The position numbers and the translations under genes were made by a program. From Bacillota bacterium (GTDB lineage: Bacteria; Bacillota; Clostridia; Christensenellales; UMGS416): a stretch of 64,000 nt of DNA. This document shows, piece after piece, positions 56,210 to 64,000 of this stretch. The notes under the pieces are model-generated. The model was given only the letters and a program-made list of their open reading frames with translations. It searched no databases and was not told where the DNA came from. The number at the start of each line of letters is the position of its first letter. Within the stretch, counting starts at the first letter, position 1. Location of the stretch: NCBI GenBank assembly GCA_023435705.1, contig JAEYRH010000009.1:1-64000 (forward strand). Reading direction: 5' to 3'.

Positions 56210-57988
56210 ATGCGAGTGAGGGAGATTCATTCCAGACTGAAACTTGTGAACATCAGCATCCGCACCAAGCTGCTGTTGATCTATCTGTTCTGTGTATTAA
56301 TTCCCACCATCATTTTCTCATCCACTATTTACACCTCCACGCTGCAAAGCGCGCAAAAGGAGAAACTCATCCTCGTGCGGCAGTCGCTGGAGCGCATCAC
56401 CAACAACATTGGTGAAAACGCCGTCAGCGCCATTGAGCTTTCCAACATCATTTATCCCGATGAAGCCATGTATGAGCACATCAACCGGCTTTATACCGAC
56501 CGTAAGCTGTGCCTGGATGAGTATAATGCTTACCTCAAGGATGCCTGGAACAAGATCCTGCCCTACAACACAAACATTGTGCTGTTTACGGTCTATACCG
56601 ACAATGACACACTGCTGAACGGCAGCCACCTTCGCCGTGTGGAGAGCACTGTGAAGCAGGCAGACTGGTATGAGAAATATTCAGCAACCGATGGTGCCAC
56701 CGGTTTTCTTGCCCACACTGACCAGGTGTTTGCCGGGTCCGCCAAAATGAAATCGGTGTCGTTTTTCAGGAAAATCAATTACCTCTACAGCCCCAAATAC
56801 CACCATTTCCTCAAGATCACCTTCCAGCCCAACATGCTTGACAAAATCCTGGATAAGGATCCGCTGCCCGGCGTTGTTTATGTGCTGGACAACAACAGCC
56901 ATATTGTGACCCAGACCAAACAAGAAGACAAGACCAGCCAGGACGAGCTCGGTTTTCCAGTTTTCAACGAGGCTGTGGCCACTGAAGGGCACATCACACT
57001 GGAAGTTCCGATCCGCTCAATGGAGGGTTGGCGGGTTGTTTGCGTGCTGGATGGGGATTTTGCGGGCGAGGCCTTCCGGCAAAGCTGGCTTCAGATGATG
57101 GCGGTGATCGTAACCACCACGGTGTTTGCCAGCTTGATCATCTATATGATCTCCGCATCGTTATACAAGCGCATTGCGATGCTGGTGGAGCACATGGGGA
57201 AGGTGGGCAGAGAGGAATACAACCTGATCCCCGAGCACAACAAGGGTAACGACGAGGTCGGGCTCCTGATCACCTCCATGAACCGGATGATCGCCAAAAT
57301 CCGGCTGCTGGTCGAGGATGTGTATAAGGCAAAGATACGCGAAACGCAGCTGGAGCTTTTGAAGAAGCAATCGGAGCTGAATGCGTTGCAGGGCCAGGTC
57401 AACCCCCATTTCATGTTTAACGTGCTGGAGACAATCCGGCTGAAGGCCTACCTCCGCAATGAGTTTGAGACCTCCCGGATTGTGAAATACATGTCGCGGC
57501 TGTTCCGCAAGCTGCTCACCTGGAACGACGATCTGATTGAGCTTTCGGAGGAGTTGGGGTTCATCAAGGAATATCTGGAAATCCAGCAATACCGATATGA
57601 GGAGGAGCTGAACTTTGAGATCACCGCCGATCCTCAGATCATGGGCATCAAGATTCCCAAAATGACGCTGCAGACGCTGGTGGATAACGCCTGTGAGCAT
57701 GGTTTTTCCGAATCCAGCGGCCTGAAGCTGGTGCGTGTGACCGCCGGCCTTTCCGGTGGCGTTGTGGAGCTCAAGGTGTATGACAACGGGAAGGGAATGG
57801 CTGCCGACAAGGTGGCCGGGCTCGAGACGGAAGACGGTGAAGGAATAGGCATCAAAAACGTTGTGGGGCGCTTGAAGCTGTATTATGGTGAGCATTGTTC
57901 CTTCCGTGTGGAAAGTGTGCCGGGGCAATTCACCGAGATCATACTGACAATTGATTATGACTGGATGAAAGAGCAGAACTATGTATAA
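56210..57988 (+). CDS. YesM-type sensor histidine kinase
   Basis: Kinase of 592 residues. TM1 lies at about 18-40 (LLLIYLFCVLIPTIIFSSTI), an extracellular dCache-type region at about 42-290, TM2 at about 292-315 and HAMP at about 313-367. The His_kinase domain follows with His400 (QVNPHFMFNVLETIRLKAYL), then the ATPase domain (MTLQTLVDNACEHGF, VYDNGKGMAADK, GIGIKNVVGRLKLYYG). ATG 56210 is preferred with GGAG 8 nt ahead; upstream ATGs at 56141 and 56177 lack sites. It overlaps the AraC-type regulator gene by 8 nt. Such pairs usually sense extracellular oligosaccharides through a binding protein and control the adjacent sugar transporter. Confidence 0.94.
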   Translation: MRVREIHSRLKLVNISIRTKLLLIYLFCVLIPTIIFSSTIYTSTLQSAQKEKLILVRQSLERITNNIGENAVSAIELSNIIYPDEAMYEHINRLYTDRKLCLDEYNAYLKDAWNKILPYNTNIVLFTVYTDNDTLLNGSHLRRVESTVKQADWYEKYSATDGATGFLAHTDQVFAGSAKMKSVSFFRKINYLYSPKYHHFLKITFQPNMLDKILDKDPLPGVVYVLDNNSHIVTQTKQEDKTSQDELGFPVFNEAVATEGHITLEVPIRSMEGWRVVCVLDGDFAGEAFRQSWLQMMAVIVTTTVFASLIIYMISASLYKRIAMLVEHMGKVGREEYNLIPEHNKGNDEVGLLITSMNRMIAKIRLLVEDVYKAKIRETQLELLKKQSELNALQGQVNPHFMFNVLETIRLKAYLRNEFETSRIVKYMSRLFRKLLTWNDDLIELSEELGFIKEYLEIQQYRYEEELNFEITADPQIMGIKIPKMTLQTLVDNACEHGFSESSGLKLVRVTAGLSGGVVELKVYDNGKGMAADKVAGLETEDGEGIGIKNVVGRLKLYYGEHCSFRVESVPGQFTEIILTIDYDWMKEQNYV

Positions 57989-59546
57989 AGTGATTCTTGT
58001 GGATGATGAAAAGCAAATCACTGATGGTTTGAGCAAGATGATCCGGTGGACGGAGCTTGGTTATGAGGTGGTCGCCACGGCGCGCAACGGTGTGGAAGCG
58101 ATCCCGCTGATCCAATCACTGAAACCGGATCTTGTCGTCACCGATGTGCGCATGCCGGAGATGGATGGCCTGAAAATGCTGGAGATGGTGCGAAGGCATG
58201 TCTCCCAGGATGTGGAGTTCATCATCCTCAGTGGCTTTTCAGATTTTCAATATGCCCGCAAGGCGATGCAATACAACGTAAAAAGCTACATCCTCAAGCC
58301 CATTGATGAGTCTGAGTTTTATGGAGTGTTGCTGGACATCAAGGCAGCGCTCAATGAAAAAGAGATTCGAGACAGCCTCCGGATCAGGTCAAGCCTAAAC
58401 GGCTTTCTCAATGGCGACCTGTCGGAGACTGCAGATGTTTTTCCCGATGAGGAAGAGAAGCTCGGCATGCGCTATATCGTGGTGCAGCGCCATGAGCAAT
58501 ACGTGTCTCTTGAGGCAGGCGGGCCTGATGAAAGCCGGCCTGATCTGTTTCAAGCCATTGCCGGCCTGTTTGGCGATCCGTTTATGCGCTTTGTGATCCG
58601 GCAGGATCGGGACCGTTGCCATGTTGTAGCAGGCAAAAGCTTGTTGCTGGAGTATGGCAATGACCTGAGAAAGCTTGCGCACGGGCTGCACGAGCACCTG
58701 TCCAGGGCTGCGGGCATTGAAACGGATATTTTGGTGGGCCGGCATGTTTCCGGCAGCCGGGAGCTGCACCAATCGGTGCAGTCCATCTACCACTGCAGCA
58801 GCAAGCTTTTTTATTTATCCAAGCCGTCTGTGGTGCTGTATGAGGACATCCGGGAGCAGAAGTTCAGCAAGGCCTATGAAGACAACGGACTGGTCATTAA
58901 AACAATCGCCGCCTTCCGGAAAAACGACATGGAGCGGCTCGGCGCCTGCGTCACGCAAATGGTGGAGCATTTCAGCAAATTGCAGGTGGCACCGGAAATC
59001 GCCCTGGTGCATCTGGACAGCGCGATGGCCGCGATTCTGCAGATCCTGGCGGAAAGCCGGGAGGACGTGAGTGCTGCGCTGGAGCAATATGCCTTTTTCA
59101 AAAAGATTCAAAGCCGCGTGGGCATCCAAAACCTTGCCAGGCTGGCACTTCAGTTTTTCGAAGCCTGTAATGACCTGTCGCTGGCCGGCAAAAAGATCGA
59201 GCACGGCGATGTCGTGGCCCGTGTGGCCCGTTATGTGGAGGAAAACTTCGCCCAGCCACTGAAGATCAATGACATAGCCGAGCGCTTTTTTGTAAACCCT
59301 GCCTATCTGGGGCAGCAGTTCGCCAGAAAGAAAGGCTTCTCATTGAATCATTACATCAATTCGGTCCGTATTGAAAAGGCCAAGGAACTGCTGGCCACAA
59401 CCCCCCAGCGGGTGTATGAGATCGCCGCGCTGGCCGGATTTGACGATCCAAACTATTTCTCATCAAAATTCCTGGAGTATACCGGCTGCACACCGTCGGA
59501 ATACCGCAGTCAGACCGATGCTTCTGCCAGAAAGCAGTCTCGTTGA
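57981..59546 (+). CDS. YesN-type response regulator with AraC output
   Basis: Regulator of 521 residues: receiver (Asp8-Asp9, phosphoacceptor Asp55 in VVTDVRMPEMDG, Lys in YILKPIDESEF), a long middle domain, then an AraC/XylS DNA-binding domain at about 415-515 (LKINDIAERFFVNPAYLGQQ, VYEIAALAGFDDPNYFSSKF). It acts with the YesM-type kinase and should activate the binding-protein and permease genes starting 131 bp downstream. Confidence 0.95.
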   Translation: MYKVILVDDEKQITDGLSKMIRWTELGYEVVATARNGVEAIPLIQSLKPDLVVTDVRMPEMDGLKMLEMVRRHVSQDVEFIILSGFSDFQYARKAMQYNVKSYILKPIDESEFYGVLLDIKAALNEKEIRDSLRIRSSLNGFLNGDLSETADVFPDEEEKLGMRYIVVQRHEQYVSLEAGGPDESRPDLFQAIAGLFGDPFMRFVIRQDRDRCHVVAGKSLLLEYGNDLRKLAHGLHEHLSRAAGIETDILVGRHVSGSRELHQSVQSIYHCSSKLFYLSKPSVVLYEDIREQKFSKAYEDNGLVIKTIAAFRKNDMERLGACVTQMVEHFSKLQVAPEIALVHLDSAMAAILQILAESREDVSAALEQYAFFKKIQSRVGIQNLARLALQFFEACNDLSLAGKKIEHGDVVARVARYVEENFAQPLKINDIAERFFVNPAYLGQQFARKKGFSLNHYINSVRIEKAKELLATTPQRVYEIAALAGFDDPNYFSSKFLEYTGCTPSEYRSQTDASARKQSR

Positions 59547-59677
59547 GGTGGTTTTCTTAACACCGTTTTTTCAGCACCTATAAAAAATCAAGAAAACGCT
59601 ATATTTTCTTTAGGGAGTGCAATGTGCACATTATTTTATAATAATTTTGCTACAAAATACTGTAAGGAGGTATTTGA

Positions 59678-61387
59678 ATGAGACTGGTCAAGTCCGCATC
59701 GATCCTGTGCGTTGTTCTGATGGTCTTCGCGATGATGTTCGCGGGATGCCAGACCACCGCGCCAACCGTTGCCCCCACCGACAAACCCGCCACCGCCGCC
59801 CCCGCTACGGCGGAGCCGACGCCCGAACCCACCAAGGCACTGGAGCCCATCACGTTCACGATGTTCTCCGGTGATCAGCAGCAGGCTCCCTCCAGTGACA
59901 ACCCTGTTGCCAAGAAGGTGCAGGAGCTCACCGGCGTCACGATCGAGTTTGAGTTCCTGGTTGGCGACCTGGCCCAGAAGATGGGCGTCATCATCGCCTC
60001 CGGCGATTTCCCCGATCTGATGAACCCCAGCCAATCCCGCGCCACGGCGATGGAAGCCGGCGTGTTCATGCCGCTGGATGACCTGATCGGCGATTATCCC
60101 AACATCATGAAGCATTATGAGCCCTATATGGACAAGCTCCGTGCGGCCAGCGGCACCCAAAAGAAGATCCTGCTGCTGGACAACTGGGGCCGCAACTATG
60201 GCGATTGGTACCCGGTCTCTTTCAATGGCCCCGGCTTCTGGATCCAGAAGGATGTTCTGGCTGACGCCGGCTACCCCCAGCCCAAGACGCTCGACGAGTA
60301 TTTCACACTGATCGAGAACTATGCCAAGAAGTATCCCACGATTGATGGCCAGCCCACGATCGGTTTCGAAATCCTTTCCTTTGACTGGCGCTCCTTCTGC
60401 CTGAAGAACGCCCCGCAGCATCTGATTGGCCATCCGAACGATGGTGACGTCGTTGTCGATTTTGATACACACGTAGCAAGCCTTTACCAGAATACTGATT
60501 ATGCCAAGGCTTATTACAAGAAGCTCAACGAGGTCTACCACAAGGGCCTGATCTCGGCCGAGACGTTCACACAGAACTATGACATGTATCTGGCCAAGCT
60601 TTCCACCGGCCGCGTGCTGGGCATGTTTGACCAGGGCTGGAACTTTGCCGATGGCGAGCGCCCGCTGCGCGCTGCCGAAAAGTGGAACCGCACCTATGTG
60701 GCCATGGACATCACCAACCCCGGCTACAAGGGCTATTACCTGGAAGCTCCCACCTTCGTCGGTGGCAACGGCATGGGCTTGACCGTGGATTGCAAAGATC
60801 CCAAGCGTGCCCTGCAGTACATCGACTTCATGCTCGGCGAAGACATGCAGAAGCTGTTGAGCTGGGGCATTGAGGGCGTGAACTACTCGGTAGACGACAA
60901 GGGAATGTATTACCGCTCGGAAGAGCAGCGCGCCAACTCCCGCGACCAGGCTTGGATTGTGAAGAACATGGCCGGCCAGTTGCAGGCGCAGTTCCCGAAG
61001 ATGCAGGGCATTTTCAGCGATGGTAACTGGTGCTCCCCCGACGAGCAGCCCGGTGAAATGCTTGCCCAGCAGTCCAAGTATGACCAGGAGTTCCTCAGCA
61101 AGTACGGCTTCACCAGCGTTACCCAGTTCCTGAACCCCGCTCCCGACGACGTGATGCCCGCCTACTACCCTGTTTGGGCCTTCACGATCGAGGACGGTTC
61201 TGACGCCAAGATCGGCATCAACAAGATCACTGAGCTGGAAAACAAGTATCTGCCCAGGTTGATCGTGGAAGACGCCGACAAGTTCGATGCCGCTTGGGCC
61301 GCCTATGTGGCCGAATATGAGAAGATCAACTACAAAGCCTACCTCGATGAGGTGAACCGCCAGATCGCGGAGAGAATGGGCAAATAA
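59678..61387 (+). CDS. Extracellular solute-binding lipoprotein (LplA-like)
   Basis: Oligosaccharide-type binding lipoprotein of 569 residues (family 1 binding proteins). Signal peptide with lipobox FAGC (Cys24), a Pro/Ala/Thr linker to about 55, then the binding domain (PITFTMFSGDQQQAPSSDNP, LTGVTIEFEFLVGD, GDFPDLMNPS). Its size and aromatic content are typical of LplA-type proteins that bind complex glycans. AAGGAGG lies 8 nt ahead of the start. A perfect 15-bp hairpin follows the stop codon, then two permease genes. No ATPase is in the operon; a shared MsmX-type ATPase is usual for these systems. Confidence 0.94.
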   Translation: MRLVKSASILCVVLMVFAMMFAGCQTTAPTVAPTDKPATAAPATAEPTPEPTKALEPITFTMFSGDQQQAPSSDNPVAKKVQELTGVTIEFEFLVGDLAQKMGVIIASGDFPDLMNPSQSRATAMEAGVFMPLDDLIGDYPNIMKHYEPYMDKLRAASGTQKKILLLDNWGRNYGDWYPVSFNGPGFWIQKDVLADAGYPQPKTLDEYFTLIENYAKKYPTIDGQPTIGFEILSFDWRSFCLKNAPQHLIGHPNDGDVVVDFDTHVASLYQNTDYAKAYYKKLNEVYHKGLISAETFTQNYDMYLAKLSTGRVLGMFDQGWNFADGERPLRAAEKWNRTYVAMDITNPGYKGYYLEAPTFVGGNGMGLTVDCKDPKRALQYIDFMLGEDMQKLLSWGIEGVNYSVDDKGMYYRSEEQRANSRDQAWIVKNMAGQLQAQFPKMQGIFSDGNWCSPDEQPGEMLAQQSKYDQEFLSKYGFTSVTQFLNPAPDDVMPAYYPVWAFTIEDGSDAKIGINKITELENKYLPRLIVEDADKFDAAWAAYVAEYEKINYKAYLDEVNRQIAERMGK

Positions 61388-61410
61388 GGCCCCCCCATCC
61401 CAGTGTCAAC

Positions 61411-61445
61411 GCGTGGATACATGGGCAGCCCCCATGTATCCACGC
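61411..61445 (+). promoter_or_regulatory. Perfect 15-bp hairpin between binding protein and permease genes
   Basis: GCGTGGATACATGGG (61411-61425) and CCCATGTATCCACGC (61431-61445) are exact inverted copies with a 5-nt loop. No T-run follows. As in malE-malF, such a hairpin probably protects the binding-protein mRNA and lowers downstream expression, giving excess lipoprotein over permease. Confidence 0.75.
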
Positions 61446-61459
61446 ATTCAGGAGTGAGA

Positions 61460-62419
61460 ATGATGCAGGCAGCAGGCACAGTGACCGGCCGGGCGGGCAC
61501 GGGCAAGCGCAGGGTCAGCTCCCTGATGCGCACCGTAACCAAGCAACGGGCCCTGATTCTGATGACAATCCCCATCGCGGTTTACGCATATTTGTTCAGC
61601 TATCGGCCCCTGAAAGGGCTGCTGATGGCCTTCCAAAACTTCAGGCCGGGGAAGGCCAACCAAAAATGGGTTGGGTTTCACAACTTTGAGATCCTCTTTA
61701 CCGATGAAGCGTTCCTGCGCGTCATCCGCAACACGATCAGCATGAGCGTGATCAACCTCACGCTGAGCTTTGTGTTTGCCATCCTGCTGGCGGTATTGAT
61801 CAACGAGATCCGCCACACCTCTTATAAACGCGTGGTGCAGTCAGTTTCCTATCTGCCCCACTTCCTGTCGTGGATTATTGTGACCAGCCTTGTGGCCAAC
61901 TTCCTGAGTTCGGAAAATGGCGTGATCAACAGCGCCTTGATCCAGTTGGGACTCGTGAAGGAGCCGGTGCACTGGCTTGCCAAACCCGGGTTGTTTTGGT
62001 GGGTTGTGGGCGGCGCCCATGTGTGGAAGGAAACAGGGTGGAACTCCATCATTTATTTGGCGGCGATTGCCAGCATTTCTCCGGAGTTGTATGAGGCTGC
62101 CTATATGGACGGCGCAAACCGTTTGCAGCGCATTGCCCACATCACAATCCCGGGCATCAAGTCCACCATTGTGGTGCTGTTGATCCTGAATCTGGGCTGG
62201 ATATTAAACGCAGGGTTTGAGGTGCAGTTCCTCCTTGGTAACGGTATTGTGTCGGATGTGTCGGAGACGATCGACATCTTCGTGATCCGCAACGGCATTT
62301 CGCTGGGCAACTATTCGCTTGCCACTGCCGCAGGCTTGTTCAAGTCCGTCGTCAGCCTGATTATGCTGACAACGGCAAACGCCATAGCCAACCGGCTTGG
62401 CGAGGAAAGATTGGTCTAG
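61460..62419 (+). CDS. Sugar ABC transporter permease (LplB-like)
   Basis: Permease of 319 residues with six predicted helices, the first at about 35-52 (ALILMTIPIAVYAYLFSYRP). The conserved GFHNFEILFTDEAFLRVIRN segment and the EAA loop EAAYMDGANRLQRIAHITIP are present. ATG 61460 is chosen with AGGAG 5 nt ahead; the opening from 61403 would run through the hairpin. It forms the channel with the LplC-like protein encoded next. Confidence 0.95.
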   Translation: MMQAAGTVTGRAGTGKRRVSSLMRTVTKQRALILMTIPIAVYAYLFSYRPLKGLLMAFQNFRPGKANQKWVGFHNFEILFTDEAFLRVIRNTISMSVINLTLSFVFAILLAVLINEIRHTSYKRVVQSVSYLPHFLSWIIVTSLVANFLSSENGVINSALIQLGLVKEPVHWLAKPGLFWWVVGGAHVWKETGWNSIIYLAAIASISPELYEAAYMDGANRLQRIAHITIPGIKSTIVVLLILNLGWILNAGFEVQFLLGNGIVSDVSETIDIFVIRNGISLGNYSLATAAGLFKSVVSLIMLTTANAIANRLGEERLV

Positions 62420-62432
62420 GGGGGCGCCGGGC

Positions 62433-63335
62433 ATGGACGTATTGCGAAAAAAATTCACTATTTTCGATGCCATCAATTATCTGTTTATGCTGCTGATGAT
62501 GGTGGTGATGATTTATCCGTTCTGGAACACGATTGCCATCTCCTTCAACGACGCGATGGACAGCATCAGGGGCAACATCTACTTTTGGCCCAGGGTGTTT
62601 ACGTTTTATAACTACGAGTCATTGTTTGCCACGGACAATCTCATCAACGCGTTTTTTGTCTCGGTATCCAAGACCGTGCTTGTCACGATCCTGAATGTCT
62701 TCTTCTCGGCGATGACGGCATACATCCTGAGCCGCCGGGAGTATTTCCTCAACAAGGTGTTCACGGTGTTTTTGGTCGCCACGATGTATGTGTCTGCCGG
62801 CCTCATCCCGCAATACTTCAACTATCGGGATTTCGGCCTGATCAATAATTACTTTGTCTACATTGCGCCAGGCATGCTCGGCGTGTTCAATGTGATCGTG
62901 ATCCGCACCTACATCTTCACGCTGCCGGATAGTCTGGCTGAGTCGGCCAGGATCGACGGCGCCGGTGATTTCCGTATCTTCCTGCAGATCATCATGCCGC
63001 TGTGCAAGCCGGTTCTGGCCACAGTGGCGCTGTGGGTGGCGGTCGGCGCGTGGAATGAGTGGTTTGACACCTACATTTTCGCGTCTTCCAAGCAGGAGTT
63101 GAGCACGCTACAGTTTGAGATGATGAAGCTTTTGTCCTCCTCCATGGTGCAAAGCGGGGCGCAGACACCAGGCTTGGTGGCCACAAGCACCCAGGGTGGC
63201 AAAAGCAACATGATCACGCCGGTGTCCATTCGCTCGGCCATCTCGATCATTGCCGCCCTGCCGATCATTTTTGTCTACCCGTTCCTGCAAAAATACTTCA
63301 TAGCCGGCTTGCACGTTGGCGGTGTGAAGGGTTAA
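62433..63335 (+). CDS. Sugar ABC transporter permease (LplC/YtcP-like)
   Basis: Permease of 300 residues with six helices, the first at about 17-36 (FMLLMMVVMIYPFWNTIAIS). The family stretches IYFWPRVFTFYNYESLF and SARIDGAGDFRIFLQIIMPL (EAA loop) and the ending YPFLQKYFIAGLHVGGVKG are typical of LplC/YtcP. ATG 62433 follows a G-run (62419-62424). Last gene of the transporter operon in this window. Confidence 0.95.
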   Translation: MDVLRKKFTIFDAINYLFMLLMMVVMIYPFWNTIAISFNDAMDSIRGNIYFWPRVFTFYNYESLFATDNLINAFFVSVSKTVLVTILNVFFSAMTAYILSRREYFLNKVFTVFLVATMYVSAGLIPQYFNYRDFGLINNYFVYIAPGMLGVFNVIVIRTYIFTLPDSLAESARIDGAGDFRIFLQIIMPLCKPVLATVALWVAVGAWNEWFDTYIFASSKQELSTLQFEMMKLLSSSMVQSGAQTPGLVATSTQGGKSNMITPVSIRSAISIIAALPIIFVYPFLQKYFIAGLHVGGVKG

Positions 63336-63393
63336 CCATTTCTGCTATACAGGCAATGGTCAATGGCCATTTCTCCTTTTGCAGCGTTGGGCT

Positions 63394-63428
63394 GCATGCC
63401 CGGAGATTCGCAGCCTCTCCGGGCGTGC
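63394..63428 (+). terminator. Strong hairpin downstream of the transporter operon
   Basis: GCATGCCCGGAGA (63394-63406) pairs with TCTCCGGGCGTGC (63416-63428), 13 bp with one G-U, loop 9 nt. No T-run follows, so it may be a mRNA-end stabiliser or a factor-dependent stop. Confidence 0.5.
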
Positions 63429-63924
63429 GGCCCGGCGCTGTCTTTGGTTGTTTGATGATTCCCTGCCTCCCGACATTGCGCACCCATTGTTTGGAATATT
63501 GTCCTGAGGGACCCAATCCGCGTGGGGTACGGATCACTGCTCCTGGCTTAATATGGTGAAATTCTGTGATTTTTCATAAATTGTGATGAACTCTATAGCA
63601 CTGGAAGCGACATGTTAAAAAAATCACACACTCAATGGAATCAGGTTTGCCGCGATCTGTGGATCGCCAAGCCCCATTTCTTGCTGATCACCTCATTACA
63701 CAACCATTTTCTTAGAAAACTCTTTGCGAAAAAGCCTTGATCTTGGGTCGTATATTTGTTAGGCTTTATTCGTAAATTGTGATACTTTGACTGAGCTGAT
63801 TCCTGCTTACGGAATCTATCACACGAGCTGTATCAAAGGCCGCGTTGTAATGGATTTGTAAATTTCCGCGTATTTGTTTCTGAAATATTGACATGCTGGT
63901 TAATGAATCTGTTCCGAAGCACTA

Positions 63925-63933
63925 TGCTATCAT
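63925..63933 (+). promoter_or_regulatory. Extended -10 box of the last gene
   Basis: TGCTATCAT fits an extended -10 (TGnTATCAT) 51 bp before the last start codon; no good -35 is seen. Confidence 0.4.
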
Positions 63934-63983
63934 GCGCCCCGGTGTGATTCTGTTGCGCTGGAACCGGAAGGAAAGGTGATTCC

Positions 63984-64000
63984 ATGTCCGTGATTGAACA
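63984..64000 (+). CDS. Start of a gene cut by the window end
   Basis: ATG at 63984 is preceded by GGAAGGAAAGGTG and opens a frame reading MSVIE before the window ends. The product cannot be told. Confidence 0.6.

Larger units (their letters stand above)
63336..63983. other. 648-bp AT-rich intergenic region
   Basis: No gene is supported. It holds the strong hairpin at 63394-63428, two copies of TAAATTGTGAT (around 63578 and 63772), an AAAGCCT/AGGCTTT stem near 63732-63767, and an extended -10 box near the next gene. I see no known riboswitch. Confidence 0.55.

Overview
The window reads as a piece of chromosome from a Gram-positive anaerobe, most likely a Clostridia lineage (Christensenellales/Oscillospirales-like is my guess). 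The signs are substrate-binding lipoproteins with Ala/Pro/Thr-rich linkers, ferredoxin-linked 2-oxoacid oxidoreductase, YesM/YesN two-component pairs beside LplABC-type sugar transporters, KtrAB potassium uptake, and strong GGAGG-type ribosome binding sites. Coding DNA is GC-rich; some intergenic stretches (around 12-13.5 kb, 18.7-19.2 kb, 31-31.8 kb and 63.5-64 kb) are clearly AT-richer. I see no insertion sequence, prophage, CRISPR array or rRNA. One tRNA (Ser-UGA) is present.

Layout. 1-9.2 kb (+): end of an iron alcohol dehydrogenase, an NMT1-type ABC transporter (ATPase, two permeases, lipoprotein) and the reductive pyrimidine degradation enzymes dihydropyrimidinase, PreA-like dihydropyrimidine dehydrogenase and an M20 N-carbamoyl amino acid hydrolase. 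Together they could import a pyrimidine and convert it to a beta-amino acid. 9.3-13.2 kb (-): KorAB oxidoreductase and a LacI-HTH/PAS regulator. 13.6-18.7 kb (+): a 1717-residue secreted repeat protein. 19.2-25.0 kb (+): MacAB-like export complex with its own two-component system. 25.2-27.7 kb: chemoreceptor. 28-34.7 kb: two large secreted proteins flanking tRNA-Ser and a small membrane protein. 35-40.4 kb: GH42 beta-galactosidase, LacI regulator and GH31 alpha-xylosidase, fitting xyloglucan oligosaccharides. 40.5-46.3 kb (-): a 1924-residue surface protein with about eleven cadherin-like sandwiches. 46.4-51.0 kb (-): potassium operon (small TrkA-like membrane protein, KtrB, KtrA, short KdpD-like kinase, KdpE-like regulator). 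51.2-54.1 kb: a gene remnant, a two-component system and a DUF2680-like secreted protein. 54.2-56.0 kb: ArsR, UPF0718/ArsP permease, mini-ferredoxin and thioredoxin-like protein. 56.2-63.3 kb: YesM/YesN system and an LplABC-type oligosaccharide transporter. A new gene starts at 63984.

The most unusual items are: (1) the pyrimidine-locus binding protein at 3543-4727, whose sequence order is circularly permuted relative to NMT1/THI5 binding proteins; (2) a PreA fused to a DPD domain-I-like double iron-sulfur module without the flavin/NADPH domains; (3) a LacI-type DNA-binding head joined to two PAS domains; (4) TCACA-type direct repeats phased at about 11 bp in front of three transcription units, each beside an OmpR-family regulator; (5) a potassium operon pairing Ktr genes with a KdpD lacking its N-terminal domains and a membrane-tethered TrkA-N-like protein; (6) four giant extracellular proteins within 33 kb.
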